This document shows, one piece after another, positions 26,318 to 36,043 of a stretch of DNA of 64,000 nt. A program made the position numbers and the translations under genes. The stretch is from NCBI RefSeq assembly GCF_002409645.1, contig NZ_DHNR01000043.1:2565-66564 (forward strand). The letters run 5' to 3'. This DNA is from Acetobacter sp. UBA5411. GTDB taxonomy: Bacteria > Pseudomonadota > Alphaproteobacteria > Acetobacterales > Acetobacteraceae. The notes under the pieces were generated by a model, which worked only from the letters and a program-made list of their open reading frames with translations, had not been told where the DNA came from and made no database searches. Position 1 is the stretch's first letter, and the number at the start of each line of letters is the position of its first letter.

Positions 26318-27327
26318 GCCTCGGCTCCGTGGAGAATACGCGGCGGCAGCGCTTTTCCTTCACCCGGTAGAACGCACGCGACATCCTGTTCGGCAAACCG
26401 AACGAGTGGTGGCAGGGTGGCGCAAGCATCATGCGCATAATGACAGCGTGGCGCGAAGGCGCATCCAGACGGACGTTCCAGCGGGGCAGGGGGCGCGCCC
26501 GCGATGGACGGCAAGCGCACGGGACGTGGTCCGGTCAGCGGCGGAATGGAATCCAGCAGCGCCGCCGTGTAAGGGTGCGCAGGTTGCTCAAAAATAGCCG
26601 ATGCAGGACCGCGCTCGGCCACACGTCCGGAATACAGCACCATCACATGGTCACAGGTCTCCGCCACAACGCCCATATCGTGCGTGATGAGCATGACAGC
26701 CGATCCGTAATCTATGCGGAGATTACGCAGAAGATCAAGAATCTGCGCCTGCACGGTCACGTCCAGCGCCGTGGTCGGCTCATCAGCGATCAGCAGTGCC
26801 GGATTGCAGGACAGCGCCATGGCGATCATCGCACGCTGGCGCAAGCCACCGGAGAGTTGGTGCGGATAGCGGTTGGCTGTGCGCTCGGGGTCAGGCACGC
26901 CCATGTCACCGAGTAGCCGGACCGTGCGTGCGCGGGCCTCGGACTTTGAGACACGCTCATGCACGCGGATCGCCTCGTCGATCTGCCATCCGATCGTATA
27001 AACCGGTGTGAATGCCGTCATTGGGTCCTGAAAGATCATCGCGATTTCGCGGCCGCGTATGTGCCGGAATGCTTTCTGCGGCAGCGTGGTCAGTTCCTGC
27101 CCACGGAACCGGACAGAGCCGCGTAGACTGACGCCCGGATCGTCGATCAGACGCATGATGGCCATGGCCGTCACGCTCTTGCCCGACCCGGACTCTCCAA
27201 CAATTCCAAGGATTTCCCGCTCGCACACGGTAAACGAGATATTCTCGATGATCGGCACATCGCGGCCGCCCGAACGGAAGCTCACGCAGAGATCGCGCAC
27301 GTCGAGAAGGGGAGCATCACCGGCCAT
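26314..27327 (-). CDS. Dipeptide/oligopeptide ABC transporter ATPase, DppD/OppD type
   Basis: 337 residues. Walker A GESGSGKSV, signature LSGGLRQRAMIAMAL, Walker B LLIADEPTTALDVTVQAQ, and C-terminal CAFAPRCHYAHDAC of the oligopeptide ATPase extension. The LSGGLRQR variant is common in DppD. Its start lies 11 nt inside the DppB-like gene. It forms the heterodimeric motor with the DppF-like protein. Confidence 0.9.
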   Translation of the reverse strand: MAGDAPLLDVRDLCVSFRSGGRDVPIIENISFTVCEREILGIVGESGSGKSVTAMAIMRLIDDPGVSLRGSVRFRGQELTTLPQKAFRHIRGREIAMIFQDPMTAFTPVYTIGWQIDEAIRVHERVSKSEARARTVRLLGDMGVPDPERTANRYPHQLSGGLRQRAMIAMALSCNPALLIADEPTTALDVTVQAQILDLLRNLRIDYGSAVMLITHDMGVVAETCDHVMVLYSGRVAERGPASAIFEQPAHPYTAALLDSIPPLTGPRPVRLPSIAGAPPAPLERPSGCAFAPRCHYAHDACATLPPLVRFAEQDVACVLPGEGKALPPRILHGAEA

Positions 27328-28291
27328 CGCGCACTCTCGGGTCGAGAAAGATGTAGATCACATCGACCAGCGCGTTCGCCAGCACGACAAATACGGCGGA
27401 ATACATCACGCTAGCCATGATGAGCGGCAGATCGAGCGCCGACAGCGCCTGATAGGTTAGTCGCCCGACACCCTGAAGACCAAACACCACTTCCGTCAGC
27501 AGCGCGCCACCACCGATCAACTGGGCGAAATCCATGCCGAACAGGGAAACGAAGGTGATCATGGACGTCCGCAGACCATGCACCAGCAACACGCGCGTCG
27601 GGGACAGTCCCTTGGCGCGGGCCGTGCGCATGAAATCCTCGCCTGATACGGTCACAAGGTCCGAGCGCAGCACGCGGGCATAAACTCCGATGAACAGCAC
27701 CGCGAGCGTACACCACGGAATGATCAGCGCCTTGAACCAGCCGACCGGGCTTTCCGCGAACGGCACATAACCGAGCGCAGGCACCCATGAGAACAGCCAT
27801 GTGTCATGATAGCGCGCCTGCGTGATGAGATTGGCGACCTGCCCGAGCCAGAAGACCGGAATGGAGATTCCAATCAACCCGATGGCCATCAGCGTCCGGT
27901 CGATCCATGTGCCGCGAAAGGCCGCGGCGACCGTGCCCATGAGAATGGACACCACCACCCAGATCACAGCGCCACCGGTTGCGAGCGACAGTGTGACGGG
28001 CGCGGCCTTGATCAGTTCAGGCACGACCTTTTCGCCACGATTAGCGTAGGACGTCAGGTCCTGCGTAATGAAGAGCTTCTTCATCATGGTCGCATACTGG
28101 ACGGGTAGGGGGCGGTCGAAGCCGTATTCCTGCCGCACCTTGGCGATGGTCTCGGGCGAGGCGTTCTTGCCGGCGATACGAGAGGTCGGATCCGCGCCCG
28201 GCGTGGCGAAAAACACCAGGAATACCAGCACGGAAATGCCAAACAGCACGAAAATGGTCTGCCCGAACCGCTGGAGAAGGGCCTTCAGCAT
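27317..28291 (-). CDS. Dipeptide/oligopeptide ABC transporter permease, DppB type
   Basis: 324 residues from ATG 28291, which shares one base with the stop of the upstream permease (TAATG). An upstream in-frame extension to 28456 lies inside that gene and is rejected. The first helix (IFVLFGISVLVFLVFF), the periplasmic loop with YGFDRPLPVQY, and the C-terminal motif TARAKGLSPTRVLLVHGLR are typical of DppB/OppB. Confidence 0.9.
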   Translation of the reverse strand: MLKALLQRFGQTIFVLFGISVLVFLVFFATPGADPTSRIAGKNASPETIAKVRQEYGFDRPLPVQYATMMKKLFITQDLTSYANRGEKVVPELIKAAPVTLSLATGGAVIWVVVSILMGTVAAAFRGTWIDRTLMAIGLIGISIPVFWLGQVANLITQARYHDTWLFSWVPALGYVPFAESPVGWFKALIIPWCTLAVLFIGVYARVLRSDLVTVSGEDFMRTARAKGLSPTRVLLVHGLRTSMITFVSLFGMDFAQLIGGGALLTEVVFGLQGVGRLTYQALSALDLPLIMASVMYSAVFVVLANALVDVIYIFLDPRVRDGR

Positions 28292-29298
28292 TACGCGCCC
28301 CTCTTGCTGGTCTCGCGCACGTCGAGCGCATCTCGCAGCCCGTCGCCCAGCACATTCAGCGCCACCACGACGATGACAATGGCCAGACCCGGCGCGATAG
28401 CGACCATGGGGCGGGAGTAGATCAGCCCTTCGCCATCCTGAATGATCGTGCCCCACGAGGCAGTTGGAGCCTGTACGCCGATGGACAGAAAGGACAGAGC
28501 GGACTCAGTCAGCAGCGCAAAAGCAGCCAGCAGGGGGGCCAGTACGACGATGGAGCTGGCGACGTTGGGCAGGATGTCCACCAACAGGATACGCCAGCGG
28601 GGCACGCCGAGGCTCCGCGCCGCCATAACGAAATCGGCGTTCCGCAGTGCCATCACGCGTCCCCGGATCGGGCGGGCGGCGTAGGGCATGTAGACCAGCG
28701 CGATAATGGCGATGGGGATGATCAGATTGTCGGCTTCCAGCGTGATCGGCCCAAGATGCAGCCCGTCACTGATGGTCACGATCGAGAGCGAAATGGCGAA
28801 CAGATAGACCGGCACGGCCCACATGATGTCCATGATGCGTGACAGCACCATGTCCACAATTCCGCCGAAGAAGCCCGCAAGAATACCCACCACGCTGGCA
28901 ATAACGATGCACAGCGCCGCCGCCGCGAAGGAGATCAGCAGGGAAATTCGGCCGCCATACAGCAGGCGCGCCGCCACATCACGGCCCTGACTGTCCGAAC
29001 CGAGCATGTAGGCGGACGGGTTCCATGTCGGGCCCGCAGGCGTCAGACCCAGATGCAGCGGATTGTCATTCGGCTGCATGATGTCGATGGTTTTCCCGTC
29101 CAGCATGAACGACCCGGCGACATTGGCGCGGAACGGGTCCGTGTGAGCGATGTGGTGCGCGTAGAACGGGGCGAGCAGACTGAGCAGCACCATGAGGCCC
29201 AGCACGCCCAGCGCCACCATCGAAGCACGATTGCGCGCCAGCACCCGAAACGCGCTTCGCCATGGTCCGGGAGGCGTTGTTTCCTGCACACCGCTCAC
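28291..29298 (-). CDS. Dipeptide/oligopeptide ABC transporter permease, DppC type
   Basis: 335 residues from GTG 29298, overlapping the binding-protein stop by 4 nt. The OppC N-terminal motif (FRVLARNRASMVALGVLGL) precedes LGSDSQGRDVAARLLYGGRISLLI and the loop VMAARSLGVPRWRILLVDILPN. A larger-than-usual periplasmic loop lies between helices 1 and 2 (about residues 50-105). Here the C-type permease precedes the B-type one, the reverse of the usual dpp/opp order. Confidence 0.9.
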   Translation of the reverse strand: MSGVQETTPPGPWRSAFRVLARNRASMVALGVLGLMVLLSLLAPFYAHHIAHTDPFRANVAGSFMLDGKTIDIMQPNDNPLHLGLTPAGPTWNPSAYMLGSDSQGRDVAARLLYGGRISLLISFAAAALCIVIASVVGILAGFFGGIVDMVLSRIMDIMWAVPVYLFAISLSIVTISDGLHLGPITLEADNLIIPIAIIALVYMPYAARPIRGRVMALRNADFVMAARSLGVPRWRILLVDILPNVASSIVVLAPLLAAFALLTESALSFLSIGVQAPTASWGTIIQDGEGLIYSRPMVAIAPGLAIVIVVVALNVLGDGLRDALDVRETSKRGA

Positions 29299-31118
29299 GG
29301 TGGGTCTCCCGCCCGGCGCAGCTTCACCTGAGAAAAAACCGCCTCATAAATCGGTGTATCGAATGTCCCATGCACGCGGGAAGAAGTCAGAGCCACACGG
29401 CGGGTCTGGTCGAGTGGCACCGCCGGAGCCTGCGCCATGAGCGCGCGGGAGGCTTCGGCCCACAGCGCATCGCCCGCCTTCTGGTCGGTCAGCGAGACTT
29501 CCGCCGCCTTGTCCATCAGCGCGTCCAGTTTAGGATCGCAGAACTGGGAGGCATTGATCGAATCGCTTGAGTGCGGAATGAAAGTCGCGCAGGAAAACAG
29601 CGTGCGCAGGAAGGAGGACGCGGAAGGATAATCTGCACTCCAGCCCGTCAGTCCAATCTGCATCTTGTTATCGCTGTTCTGGATATAACTGAATTCGATC
29701 ACTGGCGTGATGGGACGCACGGAGGCGACATAACCCAGATCGACCAGCGTGGCGCGGATCTCGTTGGCGATGGCGCCCGAGCCGCCTGAACCCGGCGTGA
29801 CAATGACCACTTTCTGGCCTTTGGTGCCGCTTTCCTCAACCAGCTTTTTCGCCAGCGCGAGATCGGGTTCTTTCCACTCGGGCGCTAGATGTTCCGGAGA
29901 TGCGCCTTTTGTGTAGGCGCAGCCCGGCTCATATCCCGGCGCGCCCGTCGGCAGCATCTGGCAGGCCGCCGTGGAGACCGCTGGGCCGCCATTATAGATC
30001 ACCACGACCTTGCGGTTCAGCGCGTAGTTCAGCGCCTGTCGCACGCGGACATTGTTAAAGGGGGGCTGGTTCACGTTCAGCGCGGCGTAAAAGATCACGA
30101 GCTGGTCAATAAGTTTCACACGGTCTGAAAAACGCGCGCCGACTTCCGCCTGTCGGTCCAGCGGCACGCTTTCCAGCATCCAGTCATACTGGTTGTTCTC
30201 AATGGCCGTGACTGCGGCTTCCGGGTCTAACCCGAAAGAGTAGTGGATTTCATCGGGATAGCCAGCCGGTTGGGCCACAGCATCCCATTGCCGGAAGTAG
30301 GGATTCCGCTCCATCTTCAGGCCGGAATTCGGCTCGTAGGAGACGATTTTATAAGGGCCGGTGCCGAGAGGGGCGTCATTGCCCGTGTCGTGAGCGGGGG
30401 TGTCGGCAGGCAGGATGGAAGCGTGCTGGAACGCCAGCCGGTCAAAAAACTCGGCATCCGGATGTGTCAGATGAAAGGTGACGGTCCACGCCTTGTCATC
30501 GGCCTCCACACCGCCGGCAAGCGTGCAGTGTTCAGCGTCTTTCAGACAGGCTTCTCCACCGACGATATGGCTGTAATAGGGGCCTGCGGTCGGGCTGTTC
30601 ACCTTGAAAATCCGCTGCATGGAGGCAACTACGTCATCAGGCGTCACTTCCTTGCCGTTCGAAAAACGGATGCCGTGGCGCAGGTGAAACACATAGGTTC
30701 GCCCACCGTCCTGCGGTTCTGGCAGAGCTTCAGCAAGGTCCGGAATGGCGTGACTACTGAGCTTGCTGGGCGTCTTGGCGAAGGTGGTCAGCCCGTCATA
30801 GACGATGGCTTCCATCTGATAGGTGATGTGAACGTAGCTGATCTGTGGATCGAGCGTTCCACCCGAATTTTCGGCTGTTATACGCAGGACACCGCCGGTC
30901 TCTGGGCTGTTCGGCGCACCGGGGACGATGGTCGCCGCATGAAGCGGCGTTGCGGTCAGCGCCAGACAGTAGGCCAGAGCGGAGAAGGTGAGCCTTCTCT
31001 CTGTTCTGATACCTGACGTAGGGCGCTGGTGTTTTAAGAGTGAAGGGAATGGAAGAACGTCCGTCCCATCACGAAAGAACGACGGCGTTCCGAAAGAAGA
31101 TCGAAAACCACGATGCAT
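29295..31118 (-). CDS. Dipeptide/oligopeptide ABC transporter substrate-binding protein
   Basis: 607 residues from ATG 31118, which is 3 nt after the stop of the SCO-like gene. The signal peptide is preceded by an unusually long N-region of about 40 residues before RRLTFSALAYCLALTATPLHA, so a later non-ATG start is possible. The mature protein is an SBP_bac_5 type (FHLRHGIRFSNGKEVTPDDVV, GTGPYKIVSYEPNSGLKMERNPYF is the usual block, seen here in parts). It binds a peptide or a related ligand for the permeases that follow. Ligand unknown. Confidence 0.87.
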   Translation of the reverse strand: MHRGFRSSFGTPSFFRDGTDVLPFPSLLKHQRPTSGIRTERRLTFSALAYCLALTATPLHAATIVPGAPNSPETGGVLRITAENSGGTLDPQISYVHITYQMEAIVYDGLTTFAKTPSKLSSHAIPDLAEALPEPQDGGRTYVFHLRHGIRFSNGKEVTPDDVVASMQRIFKVNSPTAGPYYSHIVGGEACLKDAEHCTLAGGVEADDKAWTVTFHLTHPDAEFFDRLAFQHASILPADTPAHDTGNDAPLGTGPYKIVSYEPNSGLKMERNPYFRQWDAVAQPAGYPDEIHYSFGLDPEAAVTAIENNQYDWMLESVPLDRQAEVGARFSDRVKLIDQLVIFYAALNVNQPPFNNVRVRQALNYALNRKVVVIYNGGPAVSTAACQMLPTGAPGYEPGCAYTKGASPEHLAPEWKEPDLALAKKLVEESGTKGQKVVIVTPGSGGSGAIANEIRATLVDLGYVASVRPITPVIEFSYIQNSDNKMQIGLTGWSADYPSASSFLRTLFSCATFIPHSSDSINASQFCDPKLDALMDKAAEVSLTDQKAGDALWAEASRALMAQAPAVPLDQTRRVALTSSRVHGTFDTPIYEAVFSQVKLRRAGDPP

Positions 31119-31121
31119 CCG

Positions 31122-31763
31122 TCAGTGCTGCTCCAGCAGGGCACGCAGGCGTTTTTCCATTTCATCAGCACTGGCTGCGGTCTCGATTGTCCCCGCGTAA
31201 CGTCCTTCGGGATTCATGATGACAATGCGCGGAGAGACTTCGTAAGTATATTCCCAGTAAGAATCAGGGTGTTTTACGATCGGAGCATGATACTCCTTGG
31301 CGACGGCTTCCAGCGTGGCCGGGGCAGCCGTGCCGGTGATGATCTTCGCATTGAATTTCAGGGCGTACTGCCGGAGATTCATTGCGAGATCACGGTTCGG
31401 GTCAAGGCTGATGAACAGAGGCGCGAATAGCTTGCGGCTCGGATCGACGGCCTGAAGGGCGGTGCTCAGGCGCGTGAGGGCCGGTGTGCAGGCATCGTCC
31501 GTGCAATGGATTGCCCCAAACATGACGAGCATCCACCGCCCTCGGAAATGCGAGTCAGTCATGGTTCCGTCCGAGGAATCCATCAGACGGAAACTGCCTC
31601 CGACCTCATTGCCGTTTGACGAGACAACCGGCCCCATGGTGTCCGAGGCCTTGTAGGCGGCATATCCGCCAACACACGCCAGAAGGGTGATCACCAAGGT
31701 AATGATCAGACCGCCTCTGCCCCGTTTCTTGTTCGGGTCGGACGGAGGTGTGGAAGTGTTCAT
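31122..31763 (-). CDS. SCO1/SenC-like thioredoxin-fold protein lacking the usual copper site
   Basis: 213 residues from ATG 31763, whose A is the last base of the polA stop (TGATG). One N-terminal helix anchors it (LIITLVITLLACVGGYAAY); the rest would be periplasmic. The fold is SCO-like: GGSFRLMDSSDG, WMLVMFGAIHC, LFISLDPNRD. SCO proteins hold copper with CxxxC and a distal His; here the pair is CTDDAC (four residues between) and the region that should carry the His reads YTYEVSPRIVIMNPEG with none. Copper delivery is therefore doubtful; a thiol-redox or structural role is an alternative. Confidence 0.8.
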   Translation of the reverse strand: MNTSTPPSDPNKKRGRGGLIITLVITLLACVGGYAAYKASDTMGPVVSSNGNEVGGSFRLMDSSDGTMTDSHFRGRWMLVMFGAIHCTDDACTPALTRLSTALQAVDPSRKLFAPLFISLDPNRDLAMNLRQYALKFNAKIITGTAAPATLEAVAKEYHAPIVKHPDSYWEYTYEVSPRIVIMNPEGRYAGTIETAASADEMEKRLRALLEQH

Positions 31764-34543
31764 CAATGCGCCTCGGCCCAGTTGGCTCCAATGCCGGTCT
31801 CGACAACCAGCGGCACGGGCAGATCCGCCGCGCCTTCCATCATTTTCTTTACCAGAACTGCGGTCTCGTCCGCCGCATCCTTTTCCACTTCGAACAGAAG
31901 TTCGTCATGCACCTGCAGGAGCATGGTGGCAGGAAGACCGGCTTCCGCCAGAGCATGCGGCAGCCGCACCATGGCGCGCTTGATGATGTCCGCCGCACCG
32001 CCCTGCAACGGCGCATTGATCGCCTGACGCTCAGCATAGGAACGCTGTGCGCCGTTCTTCGCCGTAATGCCGGGCACGTAGCAGCGACGTCCAAGTGGCG
32101 TCACGACATAACCATGCGCCTTTGCTTCGATCTTCCGCTCGTCCATGTAGTCCCGGATGCCGGGATAGCGGGCGAAATAGGCGTCGATATAGGCGCGGGC
32201 CTCGCCCATGGAGATACCGAGCTGCTTGCTCAGACCGAAAGCCGAAATGCCGTAAATGATGCCAAAATTGATGGCCTTGGCGCGTCGACGGGTCAGCGGG
32301 TCCATGCCCTCAAGCGGCACACCGAACACCTCGGCGGCTGTGCGGGCGTGAATGTCCTGCCCCAGAGCGAACGCTTCCCGCAATGTCGGCACATCCGCGA
32401 CGCTGGCTAGCAGACGCAGTTCGATCTGGGAATAGTCGGCGGACAGCAGAACCTTGCCTTCCGGGGCGATGAAGCTCTTGCGGATCTGCGCGCCTTCCTC
32501 GGTGCGAACGGGGATGTTCTGAAGGTTCGGATCGTTGGAGGACAGGCGGCCCGTCGTGGTGATGGCCATCTGGAAGGTGGTGTGAACCCGGTTTGTGGCA
32601 GGGTCCATCTGCTTGAGTAGGGCGTCTGTATAGGTGCTTTTCAGCTTGGAAAGCTGACGCCAGGCGAGGATCTTTTCAGGAAGTTCCTGCCCCTGATCTG
32701 CCAAGTCCTGCAGAACGGAAGAGTCCGTGCTCCATGCGCCGGTCTTGCCCCGCTTGCCGCCGGGAAGTCCCATTTCATCGAACAGGATTTCACCAAGCTG
32801 TTTGGGCGAGCCGACATTGAACGAACGGCCGGCAACCGCGTGAATCTCTTTCTCGATGGTGGCCATGCGGCCTTCGAAATTTTCCGAAAGTCGGCGCAGT
32901 TCGTGAGCATCGACCTTGATGCCAGTTTGCTCCATGTCGCTGAGCACAGAGATCAGCGGACGCTCATAACCCTCATACAGAGCCAGCGCCTTGTTGATGC
33001 GTAACTGTGGATGCAGCTTCAGCCACAGACGGAGCGTTACATCGGCATCTTCGGCGGCGTAGGCTGTCGCCTTGTCCACCGGCACCTGCTGGAAGGGGAT
33101 CCGGTTGCGGCCCGTTCCCGTGACCTGATCGTAAGTGATCGGCACATGACCCAGATGCAGCTTGGAGAGTTCATCCATGCCCTGACCGTGTAAGCCGGCT
33201 GACTGAGCGTAGGAGATCAGCATCGTGTCATCGATTGGTGCGATCGGAGCCGCGTTTGCGCCACGAAATACCAGAATGTCGAACTTGGCGTTCTGGAAAA
33301 CCTTGAGCACGGATGAGTCCGTGAATAATGGCTCCAGCGCAGCTACGGCTTCCGATACGGAAATCTGATGTCCGGCGGGCGCTTCCAATGTGCCTTCATG
33401 CAACAGTGGAACATAACAGGCGCGGCCCGGTGCCGTCGCCAGCGAGAGGCCAACCATCCGCGCCTTCAGGGGATCAAGGCCATCCGTTTCCGTGTCCACT
33501 GCGCAGACACCGGCAGTGCGGGCTTCGGCAATCCATTTCTGAAGGGTGACAAGATCCGTGACGGTTTCATAACCGCTATAGGGAACCTGCTCGGGAGGAG
33601 GCGTTGCAGTTGAGTGGGAACCGCCATTGGCGAAACGCATGGCAGCAGCGGACGCCGCCTGCGCCAGAGGCTTTCCGTCTCCCAGCCCGAAGCGGTGACG
33701 GATCGAACGGAAACCCATCCGGTCGAGCCAGTCGCCCAGCGCTTCGTCATTCGGTTCCTGCACGGCCATATCGGCAACGGGAACGGGCAGGGGAACGTCG
33801 TTTTTCAGCGTGACAAGCTTGAGCGAAATGCGTGCGGCTTCTGCATGCTCGATCAGCGAGTCACGACGCTTGGATTTTTTCATATTCGGCGCGGCGGCCA
33901 GCACGGCCTCCAGATCACCGAATTCACTGACCAGCGCGGAGGCCGTTTTTGGACCGATCCCCGGTATGCCGGGCACGTTGTCGGTCGGGTCGCCCATCAG
34001 GGCCTGCACGTCGATGACCTTATCCGGTCCGACGCCGAACTTTGCCTCAACTTCCTCGGCCCGGATCGGTTTTTGCTTGATCGGGTCCATCATCTCGACC
34101 TGAGGGGCGATGAGTTGCATCAGATCCTTGTCGGAGGAGACAATGGTGCAGTGGCCGCCGGTCTGTTCGATAAAGCGGGCATAGCTGGCGATCAGGTCGT
34201 CGGCTTCATATCCCTCAAGCTCGATTCCAGGCACACCAAAGGCTGCGGTCGCTTCACGGATCAGCCCGAACTGCGGGATCAGATCCTCGGGCACGTCCGG
34301 TCGATGCGCTTTGTATTGCGCATAGATCTCGTTGCGGAACGTCACCCGTCCGGCATCGAAAATGACGGCCAGATGTGTCCCGACATGCTCCCGCATCAGG
34401 CGGGTCAGCATGTTGCAGAAGCCATACACGGCGTTGACCGGTATGCCTTCCGGATTGCTCATGGGAGGGAGGGCGTGAAACGCCCGGAAGATGAAACCAC
34501 TGCCATCCACCAGAATCAGGTGGGGCATGCCCGCTTTGTTCAT
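31763..34543 (-). CDS. polA: DNA polymerase I
   Basis: 926 residues from ATG 34543; an upstream extension to 34639 overlaps the zinc-finger gene and is rejected. Three domains are intact: 5'-3' exonuclease (residues 1-300, LILVDGSGFIFRAFHALPPM, GYEADDLIASYA), 3'-5' exonuclease with DEDD residues (AVDTETDGL, QNAKFD, YAAEDADVTL), and polymerase (DYSQIELRLLASVA motif A, RRRAKAINFGIIYG motif B, LQVHDELLFEV motif C). It fills gaps and removes RNA primers. Unusually, its stop overlaps the start of the SCO-like gene leading into the peptide transporter genes. Confidence 0.97.
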   Translation of the reverse strand: MNKAGMPHLILVDGSGFIFRAFHALPPMSNPEGIPVNAVYGFCNMLTRLMREHVGTHLAVIFDAGRVTFRNEIYAQYKAHRPDVPEDLIPQFGLIREATAAFGVPGIELEGYEADDLIASYARFIEQTGGHCTIVSSDKDLMQLIAPQVEMMDPIKQKPIRAEEVEAKFGVGPDKVIDVQALMGDPTDNVPGIPGIGPKTASALVSEFGDLEAVLAAAPNMKKSKRRDSLIEHAEAARISLKLVTLKNDVPLPVPVADMAVQEPNDEALGDWLDRMGFRSIRHRFGLGDGKPLAQAASAAAMRFANGGSHSTATPPPEQVPYSGYETVTDLVTLQKWIAEARTAGVCAVDTETDGLDPLKARMVGLSLATAPGRACYVPLLHEGTLEAPAGHQISVSEAVAALEPLFTDSSVLKVFQNAKFDILVFRGANAAPIAPIDDTMLISYAQSAGLHGQGMDELSKLHLGHVPITYDQVTGTGRNRIPFQQVPVDKATAYAAEDADVTLRLWLKLHPQLRINKALALYEGYERPLISVLSDMEQTGIKVDAHELRRLSENFEGRMATIEKEIHAVAGRSFNVGSPKQLGEILFDEMGLPGGKRGKTGAWSTDSSVLQDLADQGQELPEKILAWRQLSKLKSTYTDALLKQMDPATNRVHTTFQMAITTTGRLSSNDPNLQNIPVRTEEGAQIRKSFIAPEGKVLLSADYSQIELRLLASVADVPTLREAFALGQDIHARTAAEVFGVPLEGMDPLTRRRAKAINFGIIYGISAFGLSKQLGISMGEARAYIDAYFARYPGIRDYMDERKIEAKAHGYVVTPLGRRCYVPGITAKNGAQRSYAERQAINAPLQGGAADIIKRAMVRLPHALAEAGLPATMLLQVHDELLFEVEKDAADETAVLVKKMMEGAADLPVPLVVETGIGANWAEAH

Positions 34544-34556
34544 AGAGTAAAAAACC

Positions 34557-34772
34557 TCAGTGCGCGCTGTCCGGCGTGGCGTTCGGGTCCAGCACGAAGA
34601 GGCGGGAGCAATAGGGGCAGAATGTCTGGTCACCGCCAATCTTCAGCCAGACCTTGGGATGTCCGAGCGCGCCCAGCCCGCCATCGCAGGAAATCTTGCG
34701 GTTCTGCACGATCACTGTTTCGACATGGCCGAGCCGGGGCCGTGGGGTCGGGTTGGTAGGCTGAATAAGCAT
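34557..34772 (-). CDS. Short zinc-finger domain protein (NDUFS6-like)
   Basis: 71 residues from ATG 34772, picked over ATG 34778 because AGGA lies 8 nt before it. The core has CDGGLGALGHPKVW followed by FCPYCSRLF, a C-x8-H-x(n)-C-x2-C zinc site that matches the small zinc-finger proteins related to mitochondrial complex I subunit NDUFS6, found in most alphaproteobacteria. Role in bacteria is not settled. It lies 13 nt before polA and could share its promoter. Confidence 0.85.
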   Translation of the reverse strand: MLIQPTNPTPRPRLGHVETVIVQNRKISCDGGLGALGHPKVWLKIGGDQTFCPYCSRLFVLDPNATPDSAH

Positions 34773-34909
34773 GAACATGATCCTGTGAGATGGTCGGAAA
34801 ACCGGCTTCAGGGAGACACACCGGTTGGCCTGTCGGGTGCGCGATGATACGCATGAACGCCGTGAGTTCAAACCATCCGCACGCTCTTTTGTCTGGCTTT
34901 CATCATATC

Positions 34910-35971
34910 ATGCGATTTTCGAGGCGACTGGCGACCTTAATCCTGACCACGCTGACGCTGGCAGGATGCGCTCAGGAGCCGCATATCAAGGCGTCAGCCC
35001 GCTACGCGAAATACGCCCGGCTTGTGCCGCCTGACCGTGTGCTGACGCTATCTGATCACGCCCCTATTCCTCTTCGTATCTGGCCTGCCGAGGGCGCTGA
35101 AAGAGGCGTGATTCTGGCGCTGCATGGTTTCAATGACAGCCGCGACGCCTGGGAGACGACGGCACCAGCATTCGCTCACGCAGGTTTCAGCGTCTGGGCT
35201 CCGGATTTGCGAGGCTTCGGAGCCGCCCCGGATCGTGGCGGCTGGGTCGGTTCAGACCGTCTGGTCGGCGATGTGCGGGAAGAACTGAAGCAGCTTGCGG
35301 CCGAGCATCCGGGAAAGCCTGTATGGTTGATGGGCGAAAGCATGGGTGGTGCTGTTGCAATGATTGTGGCCAGCCATTCAGATGCTCTTCCTCTTTCTGG
35401 TGTGGTTCTGCTGGCGCCAGCGGTCTGGGATACAGGACTAGTCGGCCGTGCGTCCGCTCATCTTCTAGCTGCCATTGCGCCGGACGGGAGTGTTTCTGGG
35501 CGGGAACTGCCGGTTCATGTAGTCGCGAGTGATAATATCGAGGCGCTACGACGGCTCTATTTCGACCCTCTGACGCTTCACGTCACCAAATTTGTCGCGT
35601 TGCAAGGGCTCGTTGATCTGATGACGCAGGCGGCTCACGCGGCCAAATGGCAGAAGCTCCCAACGCTCGTTGTGTATGGAGACCGCGATCAACTCGTCCC
35701 GGCCCAGGCTATGGCGAAGGCATGGAGACGTTTCCCGTCTTCTGTAAGACGAGACCTGATTCCGGGTGGCCATCATCTGCTGCTGCGGGAGAGGGCAGGG
35801 AGGCGTGTTGTGGCGGATATCCTGTCCTGGCTGGAGCAGCCTGATGCTCTGCTCCCATCCGGAGGGGATGTTTCTGCCGGAGTATGGGCTGCTGAACAGG
35901 GCGGCGGACACGACGTGAATGGACCGTTCGGTCTGCTGCCGTCCGAGATAGACAGGCTTTCTCTCCCTTGA
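34910..35971 (+). CDS. Lipoprotein alpha/beta hydrolase (lysophospholipase-like)
   Basis: 353 residues from ATG 34910; the upstream frame back to 34790 has no protein character. A lipoprotein signal with lipobox LAGC (Cys near residue 20) is followed by an alpha/beta hydrolase domain. The oxyanion motif is LHGFNDSRDAW, the nucleophile GESMGGA (Ser at about residue 183), the acid in YGDRDQLVP and the His in PGGHHLLL. It resembles monoglyceride lipases and lysophospholipases (PldB family). Divergent from the zinc-finger/polA block. The 30-residue C-terminal tail is Gly/Ala-rich and lies beyond the fold. Confidence 0.85.
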   Translation: MRFSRRLATLILTTLTLAGCAQEPHIKASARYAKYARLVPPDRVLTLSDHAPIPLRIWPAEGAERGVILALHGFNDSRDAWETTAPAFAHAGFSVWAPDLRGFGAAPDRGGWVGSDRLVGDVREELKQLAAEHPGKPVWLMGESMGGAVAMIVASHSDALPLSGVVLLAPAVWDTGLVGRASAHLLAAIAPDGSVSGRELPVHVVASDNIEALRRLYFDPLTLHVTKFVALQGLVDLMTQAAHAAKWQKLPTLVVYGDRDQLVPAQAMAKAWRRFPSSVRRDLIPGGHHLLLRERAGRRVVADILSWLEQPDALLPSGGDVSAGVWAAEQGGGHDVNGPFGLLPSEIDRLSLP

Positions 35972-36043
35972 AGAAGAGGGTTTCTGCTGGCGCGTTTATC
36001 CTCTTGGCAAACACGGCCTGTCTGCTGTAGTAAGGCGCGCAGT

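Noticed and set aside
33614..34759. 381-codon plus-strand frame opposite polA
   Set aside because: Antisense to well-defined polA exonuclease domains; no independent evidence of coding.
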